A stretch of 27,284 bases of DNA from UBA4416 sp031539425 (GCA_031539425.1 JAVKLI010000093.1:1-27284), one strand, 5' to 3'. Positions 7,823-16,716 are shown, numbered from the stretch's first letter. Notes: a model not told the origin generated them from the sequence alone. Program-made: numbers and translations.

Positions 7823-9286
7823 TTACTTTAATTTGTATAATTTGACGCTTCCCTTTTGAAGCAAAAGTTTATCAAGATGACTTATAATTTCTTTATTTTT
7901 AAGAAGTAGCTCTGAATCTGTATACATGTACTTTGCGCCCATACCAATACAGTTGCTTAATTGTTCGGACGAAAAATTATCATTATCAAACCCCCAACCT
8001 TTTTTATTAACGTAATATAAAAAAATAAAATGTGACTCATCATTACCTACTATAACAAGCGCATTGTTTGGTATTGCAGTTTGTAGTTCCTTTTTATAGG
8101 TTAGTAAATCTGCATTAAATCCAGGTGATTGTGTATCCCATCTTTCGTAATTTCTTAAAAAGCATATAATTGGAAGCAGCCCTATAAGTATTAATGTAAC
8201 TACTTTATACTTATTATTTTGATACACATATAAATGATAAGCCCCATAGGCAACTAATATAAATAATAACGGATAAAACGGAAACAAATAATAATCATGT
8301 ACTTTGGCGATAGCGTTGGCTTCAAAAAAATAATATAATAGCGTTATAATACTTAATGCAAGTAATAAATAAAACTTAGGGTTTTTAAATGATTTATTTT
8401 TATACAAAAAATAAAAACCCAAAATAAAAAATGCCAGCGAGCCATAATTTAATAGCAATTCTGGTAAGGTAGAGATTAAATTATGCTGCACATAATCTAA
8501 CAATTGTAAAAATGATGCTTGATTATTTAGCATACCTTTTATAATAATATTTCCATTCCAACTATCTATTACAAAGCAATACCAAGCCATTGGTAATAAT
8601 ATAAATCCTAGCGCACCTATTGTATTTAATACAATACTTTTATTAATACCATTTTTAATTATTAATAAAAATAAATGCCAACATGGGATAATAAAAAAAA
8701 TAATAAAAGGAAGTTTGCACAATGCACCAATACTAAGTAAAATGGAGCTTAAAACAAGATGACGCATTTGATTTTTTTGATACCATAAAAAAAATAAATA
8801 TAAGCCCCAAATAGCACTACATAAGGCAAAATTATCGGGTATTGGATTGATTATATAATAATAAAAACAAGGAGAAAAATTAAATGCCCATGCTCCAAAT
8901 ATGGCTAGTAAAGGCTTTTGAAACAAAGCAGTTAATAAATTATAAATACCAAATACTGACAAGAAACCTACCAACAACATAAATATTCGAGTAATAAGTA
9001 TATGATTACCAAATACTTTATATAAGCAAGCTACTAACCATTGCATTAAAGGAAATTCCATTCTATAGATGCCGTCACCATTACCTCTTTCATTTCTTCG
9101 AGGTTTAAAAATGGACATATCTTCTTCATAAAAATTATTGATGGTTGATTGCGTTTGTGTTTGTCGCCATACATGAACGCTTACCAAATCTTTAGAAAAA
9201 TGATTAAAATGCATCATGCTACTAATTAGCATAATTAATAGAAATATGCTATTTCTCAGTTTATTGTTCAATACAAAATTTAACAC
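7823..9286 (-). CDS. GT39/ArnT-like integral membrane glycosyltransferase
   Basis: A 487-residue polytopic membrane protein of the GT-C fold, which transfers sugars from lipid-phosphate donors to envelope acceptors. After the first membrane segment comes a large loop with VHVWRQTQTQ (37-46), acidic residues E54-E55-D56 and a RMEFPLMQW segment (75-83). This is the layout of GT39/GT83-type enzymes, where an acidic residue in the first extracytoplasmic loop is catalytic. About ten further hydrophobic segments follow, then a soluble C-terminal part of about 100 residues. It is downstream of serC on the same strand with a 45-nt gap, so co-transcription is possible. Donor and acceptor cannot be read from the sequence. 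The 3' end faces clpX. Confidence 0.78.
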   Translation of the reverse strand: MLNFVLNNKLRNSIFLLIMLISSMMHFNHFSKDLVSVHVWRQTQTQSTINNFYEEDMSIFKPRRNERGNGDGIYRMEFPLMQWLVACLYKVFGNHILITRIFMLLVGFLSVFGIYNLLTALFQKPLLAIFGAWAFNFSPCFYYYIINPIPDNFALCSAIWGLYLFFLWYQKNQMRHLVLSSILLSIGALCKLPFIIFFIIPCWHLFLLIIKNGINKSIVLNTIGALGFILLPMAWYCFVIDSWNGNIIIKGMLNNQASFLQLLDYVQHNLISTLPELLLNYGSLAFFILGFYFLYKNKSFKNPKFYLLLALSIITLLYYFFEANAIAKVHDYYLFPFYPLLFILVAYGAYHLYVYQNNKYKVVTLILIGLLPIICFLRNYERWDTQSPGFNADLLTYKKELQTAIPNNALVIVGNDESHFIFLYYVNKKGWGFDNDNFSSEQLSNCIGMGAKYMYTDSELLLKNKEIISHLDKLLLQKGSVKLYKLK

Positions 9287-9331
9287 ACAATAAAATTAAA
9301 TTTGATAAACAATCTATGAAATGTAAAGAAA

Positions 9332-10405
9332 TTATCCTTTTGTTTTTGTAAAATGCTGCATTACCTCAACCAACACTTTTACACTTTCAATTGGCATGGC
9401 GTTATATAATGAGGCTCTATAGCCTCCCACATCACGATGCCCTCGAATACCACTAATATTAGCTTGTTTCCAAAGTGTATCAAACTCAGGCTCTAATGTA
9501 GCATCTTTTAATAAAAAACAAACATTCATTAAACTTCTATCTTCTTTGGTTGTAGTGCCGTAAAATAAAGGGTTATTGTCGATTTCATTATAAAGCAAAG
9601 CACCTTTTTCTTTGTTTAATTTTTCAATCCAGCTAATACCTCCGTTTTTTTTAAGCCATTTTAGTGTAAGTAAGGTTACATAAATAGGAAATACAGGTGG
9701 CGTGTTATACATACTACCACCTTTTATATGTACCTGATAATCTAACATAGACAGCATTTTGCGTCCTGTTTTTCCTAACACATTGGTATCAACCATTACC
9801 ATGGTGCTACCTGCTGGACCAATATTTTTTTGAGCACCTGCATATATCAAAGCAAAATCATTTGCGTTTACCTTACGGCTAAATAAATCCGAACTCATAT
9901 CGCATACCAATGGTATTGGGCTTTTTGGAAAATGATGCATTTGTGTACCATATATCGTATTATTTGAAGTAATATGAAAATAGGCTGCATCTTTAGGGAT
10001 TTCATAGTTTGTAGGAATGTATGTAAATTTTTTATCTTCTGAAGAGGCTACAACTGTAGTGTTACCAATAATTTTTGCTTCTTTAATAGCCTTATTAGCC
10101 CACACTCCTGTGTTTAAATAGACCGCCTTACCACCTTCTGGTAACAGGTTATATGGCACCATTGCAAACTGTGTACTGGCCCCACCTCCTAAAAATAGCA
10201 CTTCATAATTGTTGCCAACTTCAAATAATTCTTTTACTAAAGCTCTTACTTCATCTATAACAGCTTCATAATTTTTACTTCGGTGCGATATTTCTAACAA
10301 TGATAAATTCATATTGTCAAAATTGATGCAAGCATCAGCCGCTTGTTGTAATACATCTTTTGGCAATATTCCGGGGCCAGCACTAAAATTATGAACTTTT
10401 AACAT
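9332..10405 (-). CDS. serC: Phosphoserine aminotransferase
   Basis: A PLP-dependent enzyme converting 3-phosphohydroxypyruvate and glutamate to phosphoserine in serine biosynthesis; the same enzyme can serve pyridoxal-phosphate synthesis. It is 357 residues, the usual SerC length. The N-terminus HNFSAGPGILP (5-15) is the family hallmark, LGGGAS (72-77) binds the cofactor phosphate, and the Schiff-base lysine is Lys193 in YAGAQKNIGPAG (188-199). The C-terminal SGIRGHRDVGGYRASLYN segment is also typical. No serA lies beside it. It sits 113 nt downstream of a DUF6089-like outer-membrane gene and 45 nt upstream of a glycosyltransferase gene on the same strand. Confidence 0.96.
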   Translation of the reverse strand: MLKVHNFSAGPGILPKDVLQQAADACINFDNMNLSLLEISHRSKNYEAVIDEVRALVKELFEVGNNYEVLFLGGGASTQFAMVPYNLLPEGGKAVYLNTGVWANKAIKEAKIIGNTTVVASSEDKKFTYIPTNYEIPKDAAYFHITSNNTIYGTQMHHFPKSPIPLVCDMSSDLFSRKVNANDFALIYAGAQKNIGPAGSTMVMVDTNVLGKTGRKMLSMLDYQVHIKGGSMYNTPPVFPIYVTLLTLKWLKKNGGISWIEKLNKEKGALLYNEIDNNPLFYGTTTKEDRSLMNVCFLLKDATLEPEFDTLWKQANISGIRGHRDVGGYRASLYNAMPIESVKVLVEVMQHFTKTKG

Positions 10406-10518
10406 GGTATTTTTTATTTTAAATTATTGTAAAAATAAAAAATTAAGCTTGCTATTGAGAAACATAGCTTTATAATTTTTTCTATAAATATAGGTTCATT
10501 TTTAAAGTAAAATCACAT

Positions 10519-11346
10519 CTATTTTTTTGAAGCTTCTAAAAAACAATTTTTCTTTTTATTGATTTTATATACAATTGAGCCTCCAAAAACAAAATACCAA
10601 TCATTATTACGATTATTGCCTCTTTGATTCCCCACGTTATTAGTTTTTATAATTGACCTATCAGCTAATTCATTTTCTAATGTATTTGGCGTTTTGTATA
10701 CATAATGATTACTTACATCATCTAAATAATCAGTATAAGTAAACCTAGTACCCCAACTTATAGTGGCTGCTAAGCGAGGCAATATGTTAAACTTTATGCC
10801 TATGCCAAATGGAATAGCCATTGAATTTAAACTATAACTTTGATTTTCAGTTTTTATGGTCGATAAATTTATCACGTTACCATTAAGATTTGTTTGGGGG
10901 TTAAACCAAAACATAGCCAAACCACCGTACATATAAGTAGAAAATCCAAATTCTTTATGACCAAGTCTATAATTTAAAAAATTAAATTCAGTAATTATAT
11001 GCAATTCATCAATTTTAGAAGAAAAACTTAAATTTCTAACTCTTTGAGCAGGATCATTACTTTCAGCATCTTGTGCAGCAACAGCTCCACTTACCCATCC
11101 TATTTTGTAAGCAAATCTATAGTTAGGACAATATCGGTAATAAACGCCATAAGCCAAGCCTATGTTGGTAAAGTGCGTACTTTGATTTAAATCGCCTCTA
11201 TAATAAGTTCCTCCTCCAAAAACCCCAATTTCATGTTGTGAAAAACTGCGTCTTATGTGTTGACTATATAAATTGAAATTTAATGTTGCTACTATCATAT
11301 TCAACACAAAAAAAAGAACTTTATATTTACTTAGTTTAAACCACAT
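10519..11346 (-). CDS. DUF6089-like outer-membrane beta-barrel protein
   Basis: A 275-residue predicted outer-membrane protein. The N-terminus carries a hydrophobic signal peptide (about 8-28, ending LYSQ). The mature part starts with HEIGVFGGGTYYRGDLN (38-54) and continues with alternating aromatic/hydrophobic strands such as YMYGGLAMFWFNP and IPFGIGIKFN, as expected for a small beta-barrel of about eight strands. The pattern GGxxYxGDLN with a later RNLSFSSKIDEL segment matches what I know as DUF6089, a Bacteroidota family of unknown function. I see no enzymatic motif. It is the first gene of a minus-strand run with serC and the GT39-like gene, and divergent from the MFS transporter gene, with 162 bases between them. 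Confidence 0.75.
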   Translation of the reverse strand: MWFKLSKYKVLFFVLNMIVATLNFNLYSQHIRRSFSQHEIGVFGGGTYYRGDLNQSTHFTNIGLAYGVYYRYCPNYRFAYKIGWVSGAVAAQDAESNDPAQRVRNLSFSSKIDELHIITEFNFLNYRLGHKEFGFSTYMYGGLAMFWFNPQTNLNGNVINLSTIKTENQSYSLNSMAIPFGIGIKFNILPRLAATISWGTRFTYTDYLDDVSNHYVYKTPNTLENELADRSIIKTNNVGNQRGNNRNNDWYFVFGGSIVYKINKKKNCFLEASKK

Positions 11347-11461
11347 TTTAGCTCTTTAAAATTAATCGATATGCGTTGCTTTTTTTGTTAAAATATCTTA
11401 TAAAACTAAAAGCCTTAAATGTTCATTTAATTTATATTAAATTGAAAAAAAATGAAATACA

Positions 11462-11482
11462 TTTACGTGCAAAAAACGTAAA
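11462..11482. repeat. 7-bp inverted repeat upstream of the MFS transporter gene
   Basis: TTTACGT at 11462-11468 and its exact reverse complement ACGTAAA at 11476-11482 flank a 7-base spacer. The repeat lies 26 bases before the transporter start, next to a promoter-like TACATTTA (11458-11465). It could be an operator for a dimeric regulator or a small leader hairpin. Confidence 0.5.
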
Positions 11483-11508
11483 ATTAACTAAGTCATTGAA
11501 CTTCAATA

Positions 11509-12762
11509 ATGAATAATCAACCAAATTTAAATAAACTCATCCTAGTAGCTGCTTTAGGTTATTTTGTTGATGTTTACGACTTAGTATTATTTAGTATGGA
11601 GCGCGTATCAAGTCTTACAGATATTTTAAAAAATATTTACCCAACCTTAAGTCAAGAGTTATTAGATAGATTAATACTACAAATTGGTGTCAAATTAATG
11701 AATTTTCAAATGTTTGGAATGCTAGTTGGAGGAATCTTTTGGGGCATTTTAGGTGATAAAAAAGGAAGGCTCTCTGTTTTATTTGGATCTATTTTTGTAT
11801 ATTCAATAGCCAACATTTTAAATGGCATGGTGTCAGAACCTAATATGTATGCACTACTACGCTTTATTTCTGGCTTTGGATTAGCTGGAGAATTAGGCGC
11901 TGGAATTACATTAGTAAGTGAATGCATGAGTAAAGAAAAACGCGGGTTAGGTACTACCTTTGTGGCTTCGGTTGGATTGTCTGGAGCGGTAGTTGCAGGA
12001 GTTGTTGGAGTTATTATAGATAATTGGAGAATATCCTACATTATAGGTGGCATCATGGGCCTAATATTATTAATTTTTAGAATTGGTGTATCAGAATCAA
12101 CTATGTTTTCAAAAGCCAATACATTAGATGTAAAAAAAGGGAATTTGCTGTCAGTGTTTCAGTCAAAAACCAAAGTAATAAAGTTTATATCAATTATTGT
12201 AGTTGCCATGCCAGTTTGGTATGTTATGGGCATACTCATCACTTTAAGTCCTGAATTAATGAAAGCTATGGGTATGGTAGATGGGCCAAAAACAGCCAAA
12301 TTAGCAATAACCTTTGCTTATGTTGGTATTACATTAGGTGATATTAGCAGCGGCTTATTATCTCAATATTTTAAAAGTAGAAAAAAAGCATTGTTGTGTT
12401 TTATGATATTAACTGCCCTTACAATTGTGTTGTTTTTTACTACAGCAGCAATATCAATTTATTGGTTTTACTTTAATATAGTTTTAATTGGGTTTAGCAC
12501 AGGCTACTGGGCTGTATTTATGGCTACAGCCTCGGAGTTATTTGGAACTAATATTCGTTCTACAATAACAACCAGTGTGCCAAATTTTGTAAGAGGAAGT
12601 ACTATTATTATCAATAGTTTTTTTTATTTTTTAATTCAATCAATCAGTTTTTCAAATGTACAGGCAGCTATAGCTGTTGGGGCAGTAGTTTTAAGTATTA
12701 GTTTTATAGGATTATACTTATTGGAAGAAACTTTTAATAAAGATTTAGATTATTTAGATTAA
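11509..12762 (+). CDS. Major facilitator superfamily transporter
   Basis: A 417-residue MFS permease with 12 likely membrane segments. Segment 1 contains a conserved-looking acidic pair, GYFVDVYDLVLF (17-28), as in aromatic-acid, sialate and related symporters. The loop between segments 2 and 3 has the MFS signature GILGDKKGR (79-87). Segment 4 carries AGELGAGITLVSE (126-138), which also points to the sugar/organic-acid porter side of the superfamily. The second half contains a GDISSGLLSQY-like repeat of the loop. The substrate is unknown. The gene is monocistronic by context: divergent from the DUF6089-like gene and followed by tRNA-Ser after 51 nt. A short inverted repeat lies just upstream of the start. 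Confidence 0.85.
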   Translation: MNNQPNLNKLILVAALGYFVDVYDLVLFSMERVSSLTDILKNIYPTLSQELLDRLILQIGVKLMNFQMFGMLVGGIFWGILGDKKGRLSVLFGSIFVYSIANILNGMVSEPNMYALLRFISGFGLAGELGAGITLVSECMSKEKRGLGTTFVASVGLSGAVVAGVVGVIIDNWRISYIIGGIMGLILLIFRIGVSESTMFSKANTLDVKKGNLLSVFQSKTKVIKFISIIVVAMPVWYVMGILITLSPELMKAMGMVDGPKTAKLAITFAYVGITLGDISSGLLSQYFKSRKKALLCFMILTALTIVLFFTTAAISIYWFYFNIVLIGFSTGYWAVFMATASELFGTNIRSTITTSVPNFVRGSTIIINSFFYFLIQSISFSNVQAAIAVGAVVLSISFIGLYLLEETFNKDLDYLD

Positions 12763-12769
12763 ATAGAAG

Positions 12770-12795
12770 TTGCAAAGTAAAAAAGTGTAAATTCG
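12770..12795 (+). promoter_or_regulatory. Candidate Bacteroidota promoter for tRNA-Ser
   Basis: TTG at 12770-12772 and TAAATTCG at 12788-12795 resemble the Bacteroidota -33 TTG and -7 TAnnTTTG elements, with one mismatch in the -7 box. The 15-base gap is slightly short. Initiation would fall about 10 bases before the tRNA 5' end, as expected for a tRNA unit. Confidence 0.35.
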
Positions 12796-12813
12796 CAGCA
12801 CATTTTTATGTTC

Positions 12814-12900
12814 GGAGAGATGCCTGAGTGGCCGAAAGGACATGTTTGCTAAACATGCGTACGGGTAACTGTACCGAGGGTTCGAATCCCTCTTTCTCCG
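12814..12900 (+). tRNA. tRNA-Ser (anticodon GCU)
   Basis: An 87-nt tRNA decoding AGC/AGU. The acceptor stem pairs GGAGAGA (12814-12820) with TTTCTCC (12893-12899), with G12900 as discriminator base. The anticodon stem pairs CATGT (12841-12845) with ACATG (12853-12857) around a 7-base loop holding anticodon GCT at 12848-12850. A long variable arm (about 12858-12876) is diagnostic of a class II tRNA such as tRNA-Ser. The T loop has the usual GGTTCGAATCC. CCA is not encoded; the next bases are CAG. Confidence 0.97.
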
Positions 12901-12924
12901 CAGACAGATTGTCTAAAACAGTCT

Positions 12925-12962
12925 AAAAGCGTGTAAAATCAAGGTTTTACACGCTTTTTTTT
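12925..12962 (+). terminator. Strong intrinsic terminator after tRNA-Ser
   Basis: A perfect 14-bp stem pairs 12925-12938 with 12945-12958 around the 6-base loop TCAAGG, and continues into a T tract reaching 12962. It ends the tRNA-Ser transcript, 25 bases past the mature 3' end. Just before it, an 8-base unit GTCTAAAA occurs twice (12911-12918 and 12921-12928). Confidence 0.9.
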
Positions 12963-13027
12963 ATGTTCTTCAAATTCTAAAAAAGTCCATAAAAATCTAC
13001 ACATAGGGAGAAAAAAAACAATTATCT

Positions 13028-13035
13028 TAACTTTG
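13028..13035 (+). promoter_or_regulatory. Orphan plus-strand -7 promoter box
   Basis: TAACTTTG is an exact match to the Bacteroidota -7 consensus TAnnTTTG, reading toward the 3' end of recR with no plus-strand gene downstream. I see no good TTG at the -33 position. It is paired with a possible terminator at 13091-13115. Confidence 0.35.
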
Positions 13036-13090
13036 CTGTATGCGTCTTTAATTCAACCAACGTTTTGTTTTAACTTCTAAATTAATTTTT

Positions 13091-13115
13091 ATCCTCTCTG
13101 CCATAGGATTTTTTT
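13091..13115 (+). terminator. Possible plus-strand terminator before the recR 3' end
   Basis: ATCCT (13091-13095) pairs with AGGAT (13105-13109) around a 9-base loop and runs directly into seven T residues on the plus strand. The stem is short, so this is weak. The T tract orientation fits a plus-strand transcript, not recR. Confidence 0.35.
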
Positions 13116-13116
13116 A

Positions 13117-13719
13117 CTACTTATAAAGTACTCTATTTTGAATAGATCGTCCGAGTGTAATTTCATCCGTATATTCTAACTCATCACCTACAGCAATTCC
13201 TCTTGCTATTGATGAAATGGTGATGCTAAAGGGTGTTATTTTTTTAGCTAAATAAAAGCAAGTGGTTTCACCTTCCATGGTGGCATTTATCGCAAATATA
13301 ACTTCGTCTATTTTTTGAGATTCGAGTTTTTTCAGTAAAGTGTCTATATTTAAATCTTGAGGTCCTACCCCATCCATTGGTGATATAATACCACCTAACA
13401 CATGATATAAGCCTTTGTATAAACCAGTGTTTTCAATAGCTATCACGTCGCCATAATCTTTTACTATACAAATTAATTTATTATTTCTACTTGGGTTATT
13501 ACAAATTTCACAAATATGATTATCAGAAATAACATGACATTGTGCACAAAATTTAATATTTTCTGTTAATTGTTTTAAGGCTTGAGAAAACTGTAATACC
13601 GATTGTTTGCTTTGTTTTACCAAGTGTAACACTAAGCGTAGGGCTGTTTTTTTGCCTATGCCTGGTAATGATGAAAATTGAACTACGGCACTTTCTATTA
13701 TTTTAGAAGGGTATTCCAT
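13117..13719 (-). CDS. recR: Recombination mediator protein RecR
   Basis: Acts with RecO (and RecF) to load RecA at gapped DNA in recombinational repair. At 200 residues it has the normal length and domain order: a helix-hairpin-helix region (about 10-30, LPGIGKKTALRL), a four-cysteine zinc site (Cys58, Cys61, Cys70, Cys73), then a Toprim domain beginning near 82 with the RecR hallmark YHVLGGIISPMDGVGP (105-120). Its ATG shares one base with the lon stop codon (TAATG), so translation is probably coupled to lon. That Lon-RecR coupling may be local to this lineage; I cannot tell from one window. Confidence 0.95.
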   Translation of the reverse strand: MEYPSKIIESAVVQFSSLPGIGKKTALRLVLHLVKQSKQSVLQFSQALKQLTENIKFCAQCHVISDNHICEICNNPSRNNKLICIVKDYGDVIAIENTGLYKGLYHVLGGIISPMDGVGPQDLNIDTLLKKLESQKIDEVIFAINATMEGETTCFYLAKKITPFSITISSIARGIAVGDELEYTDEITLGRSIQNRVLYK

Positions 13720-16133
13720 TACACCAATGCTTCTTTTAAAACCTCTGTCATGCTGCTAACATAAATAAATTTTAAGCCTTTTAAATAATTTTGGTTAATG
13801 TCTTCTACATCTTTTTTATTATCAGCACATAAGATAATTTCTTTTATTCCTGCACGTTTGGCAGCTAATATTTTTTCTTTTATACCACCTACAGGTAACA
13901 CTTTTCCGCGTAAGGTTATTTCGCCCGACATGGCTATATTTTTTTTCACTTTTCTTTTGCTTAAAATAGATGCTAACGAGGTAAGCATTGCAATACCTGC
14001 ACTGGGTCCATCTTTTGGAGTTGCTCCTTCGGGTACGTGTATGTGTATGTTGTGTTCTTCAAATAATTTTTGATTTATTTTTAACTCTTCGCAATGCGAT
14101 TTTATAAATTCTAAGGCTAGTGTTGCGCTTTCTTTCATCACATCTCCTAAATTACCTGTAAGTGTTAGCTTTTCACCTTTTCCTTTTGAGAGGCTAGTTT
14201 CAATAAATAAAATATCGCCGCCTACTTGTGTCCAGGCTAAGCCAGTAACTACACCAAATACATCATTACCTTGATACTTGGTTTTGCTATGAGATGGGCC
14301 TAGTATTTTAGATATTGACTCTTTATCAAGTTTGGGAATAGTGGTAGCTTTTACAATGTGTAAAGCTATGTGTCTGGCTAACTTTGCAAGTTTTTTATCC
14401 AATCCACGTACACCACTTTCGGCGGTGTATTCTTCAATTATAAACTCTAGTAATACGTCGGTTAACTTTATTTGATTGGCTTTGATGCCTGTTTGCTCTA
14501 TTTGTTTTGGTATTAAATATGTTTTGGCAATTTCAATTTTTTCTTCAACGGTATAGCCATTTAAATCAATAATTTCCATCCTATCACGCAGTGCAGGTTG
14601 TATGTTTTGTGCATTGTTTGATGTGGCAATAAACATAACGTTACTTAAATCGTAATCAAATTCTAAAAAATTATCGTAAAACGTGTTGTTTTGTTCTGGG
14701 TCTAGCACTTCTAGTAAAGCAGAAGATGGGTCGCCGTGGTAATCGTTTCCTATTTTATCTATTTCGTCTAATACAAATACTGGGTTTGATACGCCTACTT
14801 TTTTTAAATTTAATAATACTCGCCCAGGCATAGCACCTATGTAAGTTTTACGATGCCCTCTTATTTCACTTTCATCTTTTAATCCACCTAAACTCATGCG
14901 AACATATTTTCTACCAATGGCGTTGGCTATGCTTTTACCTAAAGATGTTTTTCCTACACCCGGAGGGCCATTTAAACAAATGATGGGCGATTTTAAATTA
15001 CCTTTTAATTTTAATACCGCTAAGTGTTCTATAATTCTATCTTTTATTTTTTCTAAACCAAAATGTTCTTGGTTTAAAATTTTCTCAGCTTTAACAATAT
15101 CAATTGTAGTAGTTTTTTTTTCATCCCAAGGTAAATCAAGCAGTAATTCTACATAATTATTTTGAATTACATATTCTGATGAATTTGGGTTTGTTCGAGA
15201 TAATTTATGAATACTTTTTTCAAATAATTGAGCCACAGGTTCTGCCCATTTTTTTAATTTGGCGCGTTCTTTCAAATCTAAAATATCTTGTTCATGGCTT
15301 TTTTCGCCAAGCTCTTCTTGAATGGTTTTAATTTGTTGGTGTAAAAAGTAATCGCGTTGCTGTTTGTCTAAATCTACTTTTACTTTATTATGAATTTGAT
15401 TCTTTAATTCTAATAATTGTAATTCTTTATTAAGCATTGCCAATACCTTAGTGGCGCGTTGCTTTAAATCTGGCATTCCTAGCAAACTTTGTTTTTCAAT
15501 AGTAGTAGCGTTAATATTGCCCGAAATAAAATTGATCATAAAATTAGGGCTTTCAATATTGTTTATTGCAAACCCCGCTTCTGAAGGAATGTTGTGAGAT
15601 TTTTTTACAATTTGAAGAGCCGTATCTTTTATGTTTGACACAATGGCAGTAAATTCTTCGTCATTTTTTTTTGGACGCACTTCTTCAAAAACCTCTGTAG
15701 TTGCTTTATAGTAAGGATCTTGCTGGGTAAATTCTTTTACTTTAAATCGCTTTTTACCTTGTATAATTACTGTAACGTTACCATCTGGCATTTTTAATAA
15801 TTTAATAATACGGGCTACGGTGCCAACTGTATTTAAATCTCCAATTGTGGGTTCTTCTACAGATTCGCTCTTTTGAGACACTACACCAATAATTTTATCT
15901 ATTTTATAGGCATCTTTTACAAGGTTAATAGATTTGTCTCTGCCTACTGTAATTGGTATTACCACGCCAGGAAACAACACCGTATTTCGTAACGGAAGAA
16001 TTGACAAAGTGGGTGGAATTTTTTCCGAATTCATACTATCTTCATCTTCTATAGATAATAGAGGTATAAAATCGGTCTCATCTTCAGAGATAATATCAGG
16101 ATTAAAATGATTTTGTTCTTTAATATAACTCAT
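13719..16133 (-). CDS. lon: ATP-dependent Lon protease
   Basis: A cytoplasmic AAA+ serine protease degrading misfolded and regulatory proteins. The 804 residues comprise the N-terminal substrate-binding domain (about 42-250, starting LSILPLRNTVLFPGV), a helical linker, the AAA+ module with Walker A GPPGVGKT (389-396) and Walker B VFVLDEID (452-459), and the C-terminal protease domain. The catalytic dyad is visible: Ser711 in PKDGPSAG (707-713) and Lys754 in GGIKEK (749-754), with the usual 43-residue spacing. The first 40 or so residues form an acidic extension. A PyrR-like phosphoribosyltransferase gene lies 79 nt upstream on the same strand and recR overlaps the stop. No clear heat-shock element is visible. 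Confidence 0.97.
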   Translation of the reverse strand: MSYIKEQNHFNPDIISEDETDFIPLLSIEDEDSMNSEKIPPTLSILPLRNTVLFPGVVIPITVGRDKSINLVKDAYKIDKIIGVVSQKSESVEEPTIGDLNTVGTVARIIKLLKMPDGNVTVIIQGKKRFKVKEFTQQDPYYKATTEVFEEVRPKKNDEEFTAIVSNIKDTALQIVKKSHNIPSEAGFAINNIESPNFMINFISGNINATTIEKQSLLGMPDLKQRATKVLAMLNKELQLLELKNQIHNKVKVDLDKQQRDYFLHQQIKTIQEELGEKSHEQDILDLKERAKLKKWAEPVAQLFEKSIHKLSRTNPNSSEYVIQNNYVELLLDLPWDEKKTTTIDIVKAEKILNQEHFGLEKIKDRIIEHLAVLKLKGNLKSPIICLNGPPGVGKTSLGKSIANAIGRKYVRMSLGGLKDESEIRGHRKTYIGAMPGRVLLNLKKVGVSNPVFVLDEIDKIGNDYHGDPSSALLEVLDPEQNNTFYDNFLEFDYDLSNVMFIATSNNAQNIQPALRDRMEIIDLNGYTVEEKIEIAKTYLIPKQIEQTGIKANQIKLTDVLLEFIIEEYTAESGVRGLDKKLAKLARHIALHIVKATTIPKLDKESISKILGPSHSKTKYQGNDVFGVVTGLAWTQVGGDILFIETSLSKGKGEKLTLTGNLGDVMKESATLALEFIKSHCEELKINQKLFEEHNIHIHVPEGATPKDGPSAGIAMLTSLASILSKRKVKKNIAMSGEITLRGKVLPVGGIKEKILAAKRAGIKEIILCADNKKDVEDINQNYLKGLKFIYVSSMTEVLKEALV

Positions 16134-16212
16134 GCTAAAAAAATATATTGATGTTAGGGGGTGAATCTAATTCTGTTCCACATTTAAAATACAGACTAAT
16201 TGGCAGCATTTT

Positions 16213-16716
16213 TTATACTAAAAATACTTTTTCATTGTTTTTTTTAGCAAAATCAACATCTACATGTTCTTGTATAGTATTGGAAAATGAATAGCCTACA
16301 AAATCAGCTTTAATAGGGTATTTGGCATGATTTCTATCTACAAACACTAAAGTTTTAATTTGCTTTATAGGTGTGTTTAAAAACAATTTAGTACTATGCA
16401 TCAATACTTTACCGCTATTTAATACGTCATCTACTATTAAAACAGAACTGTTTTTGTAATCTTTATTTGTAAATGAAATATCTAAGGGCTCTTCCCAAGG
16501 TGCATCTTTGTTTATTTTAATTTTTTCGAGTTGAATGGTAATACTTGAAATTTTCTCTAAATGTTCTGATATACGTTTGGCTATCTGAAAACCAATATCA
16601 TCAACACCTGCAATAAACAGCTTTTTTTCATTCAAATGCGTTTCATACACCTGATAAGCTAAACGTTGCAATATTAATTGAATTTGTTCGGCATTAAGAA
16701 TTAAAGTTTTTTCCAT
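16213..16716 (-). CDS. PyrR-like type I phosphoribosyltransferase
   Basis: A 167-residue PRTase-fold protein. The PRPP-binding motif is VLIVDDVLNSGK (92-103), with the two acidic residues and the small-residue loop of the type I family. A later segment, VDRNHAKYPIKADFVGYSFS (126-145), resembles the C-terminal part of PyrR, where it contacts the nucleobase. PyrR in Gram-positives is a uracil phosphoribosyltransferase and RNA-binding attenuator. In Bacteroidota such homologues usually stand alone, and I see no pyr genes here, so only the family is called. It lies 79 nt upstream of lon on the same strand and is divergent from the methyltransferase gene. A hypoxanthine-type PRTase is the main alternative. 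Confidence 0.75.
   Translation of the reverse strand: MEKTLILNAEQIQLILQRLAYQVYETHLNEKKLFIAGVDDIGFQIAKRISEHLEKISSITIQLEKIKINKDAPWEEPLDISFTNKDYKNSSVLIVDDVLNSGKVLMHSTKLFLNTPIKQIKTLVFVDRNHAKYPIKADFVGYSFSNTIQEHVDVDFAKKNNEKVFLV

Noticed and set aside
12814..13116. tRNA-Ser as an integration site of a mobile element
   Set aside because: No integrase, no duplicated tRNA 3' end and no atypical gene cargo is present; the neighbours are recR and lon.
13798..15156. Plus-strand reading frames inside lon
   Set aside because: They mirror the conserved Lon AAA+ and protease codons and have no independent support.
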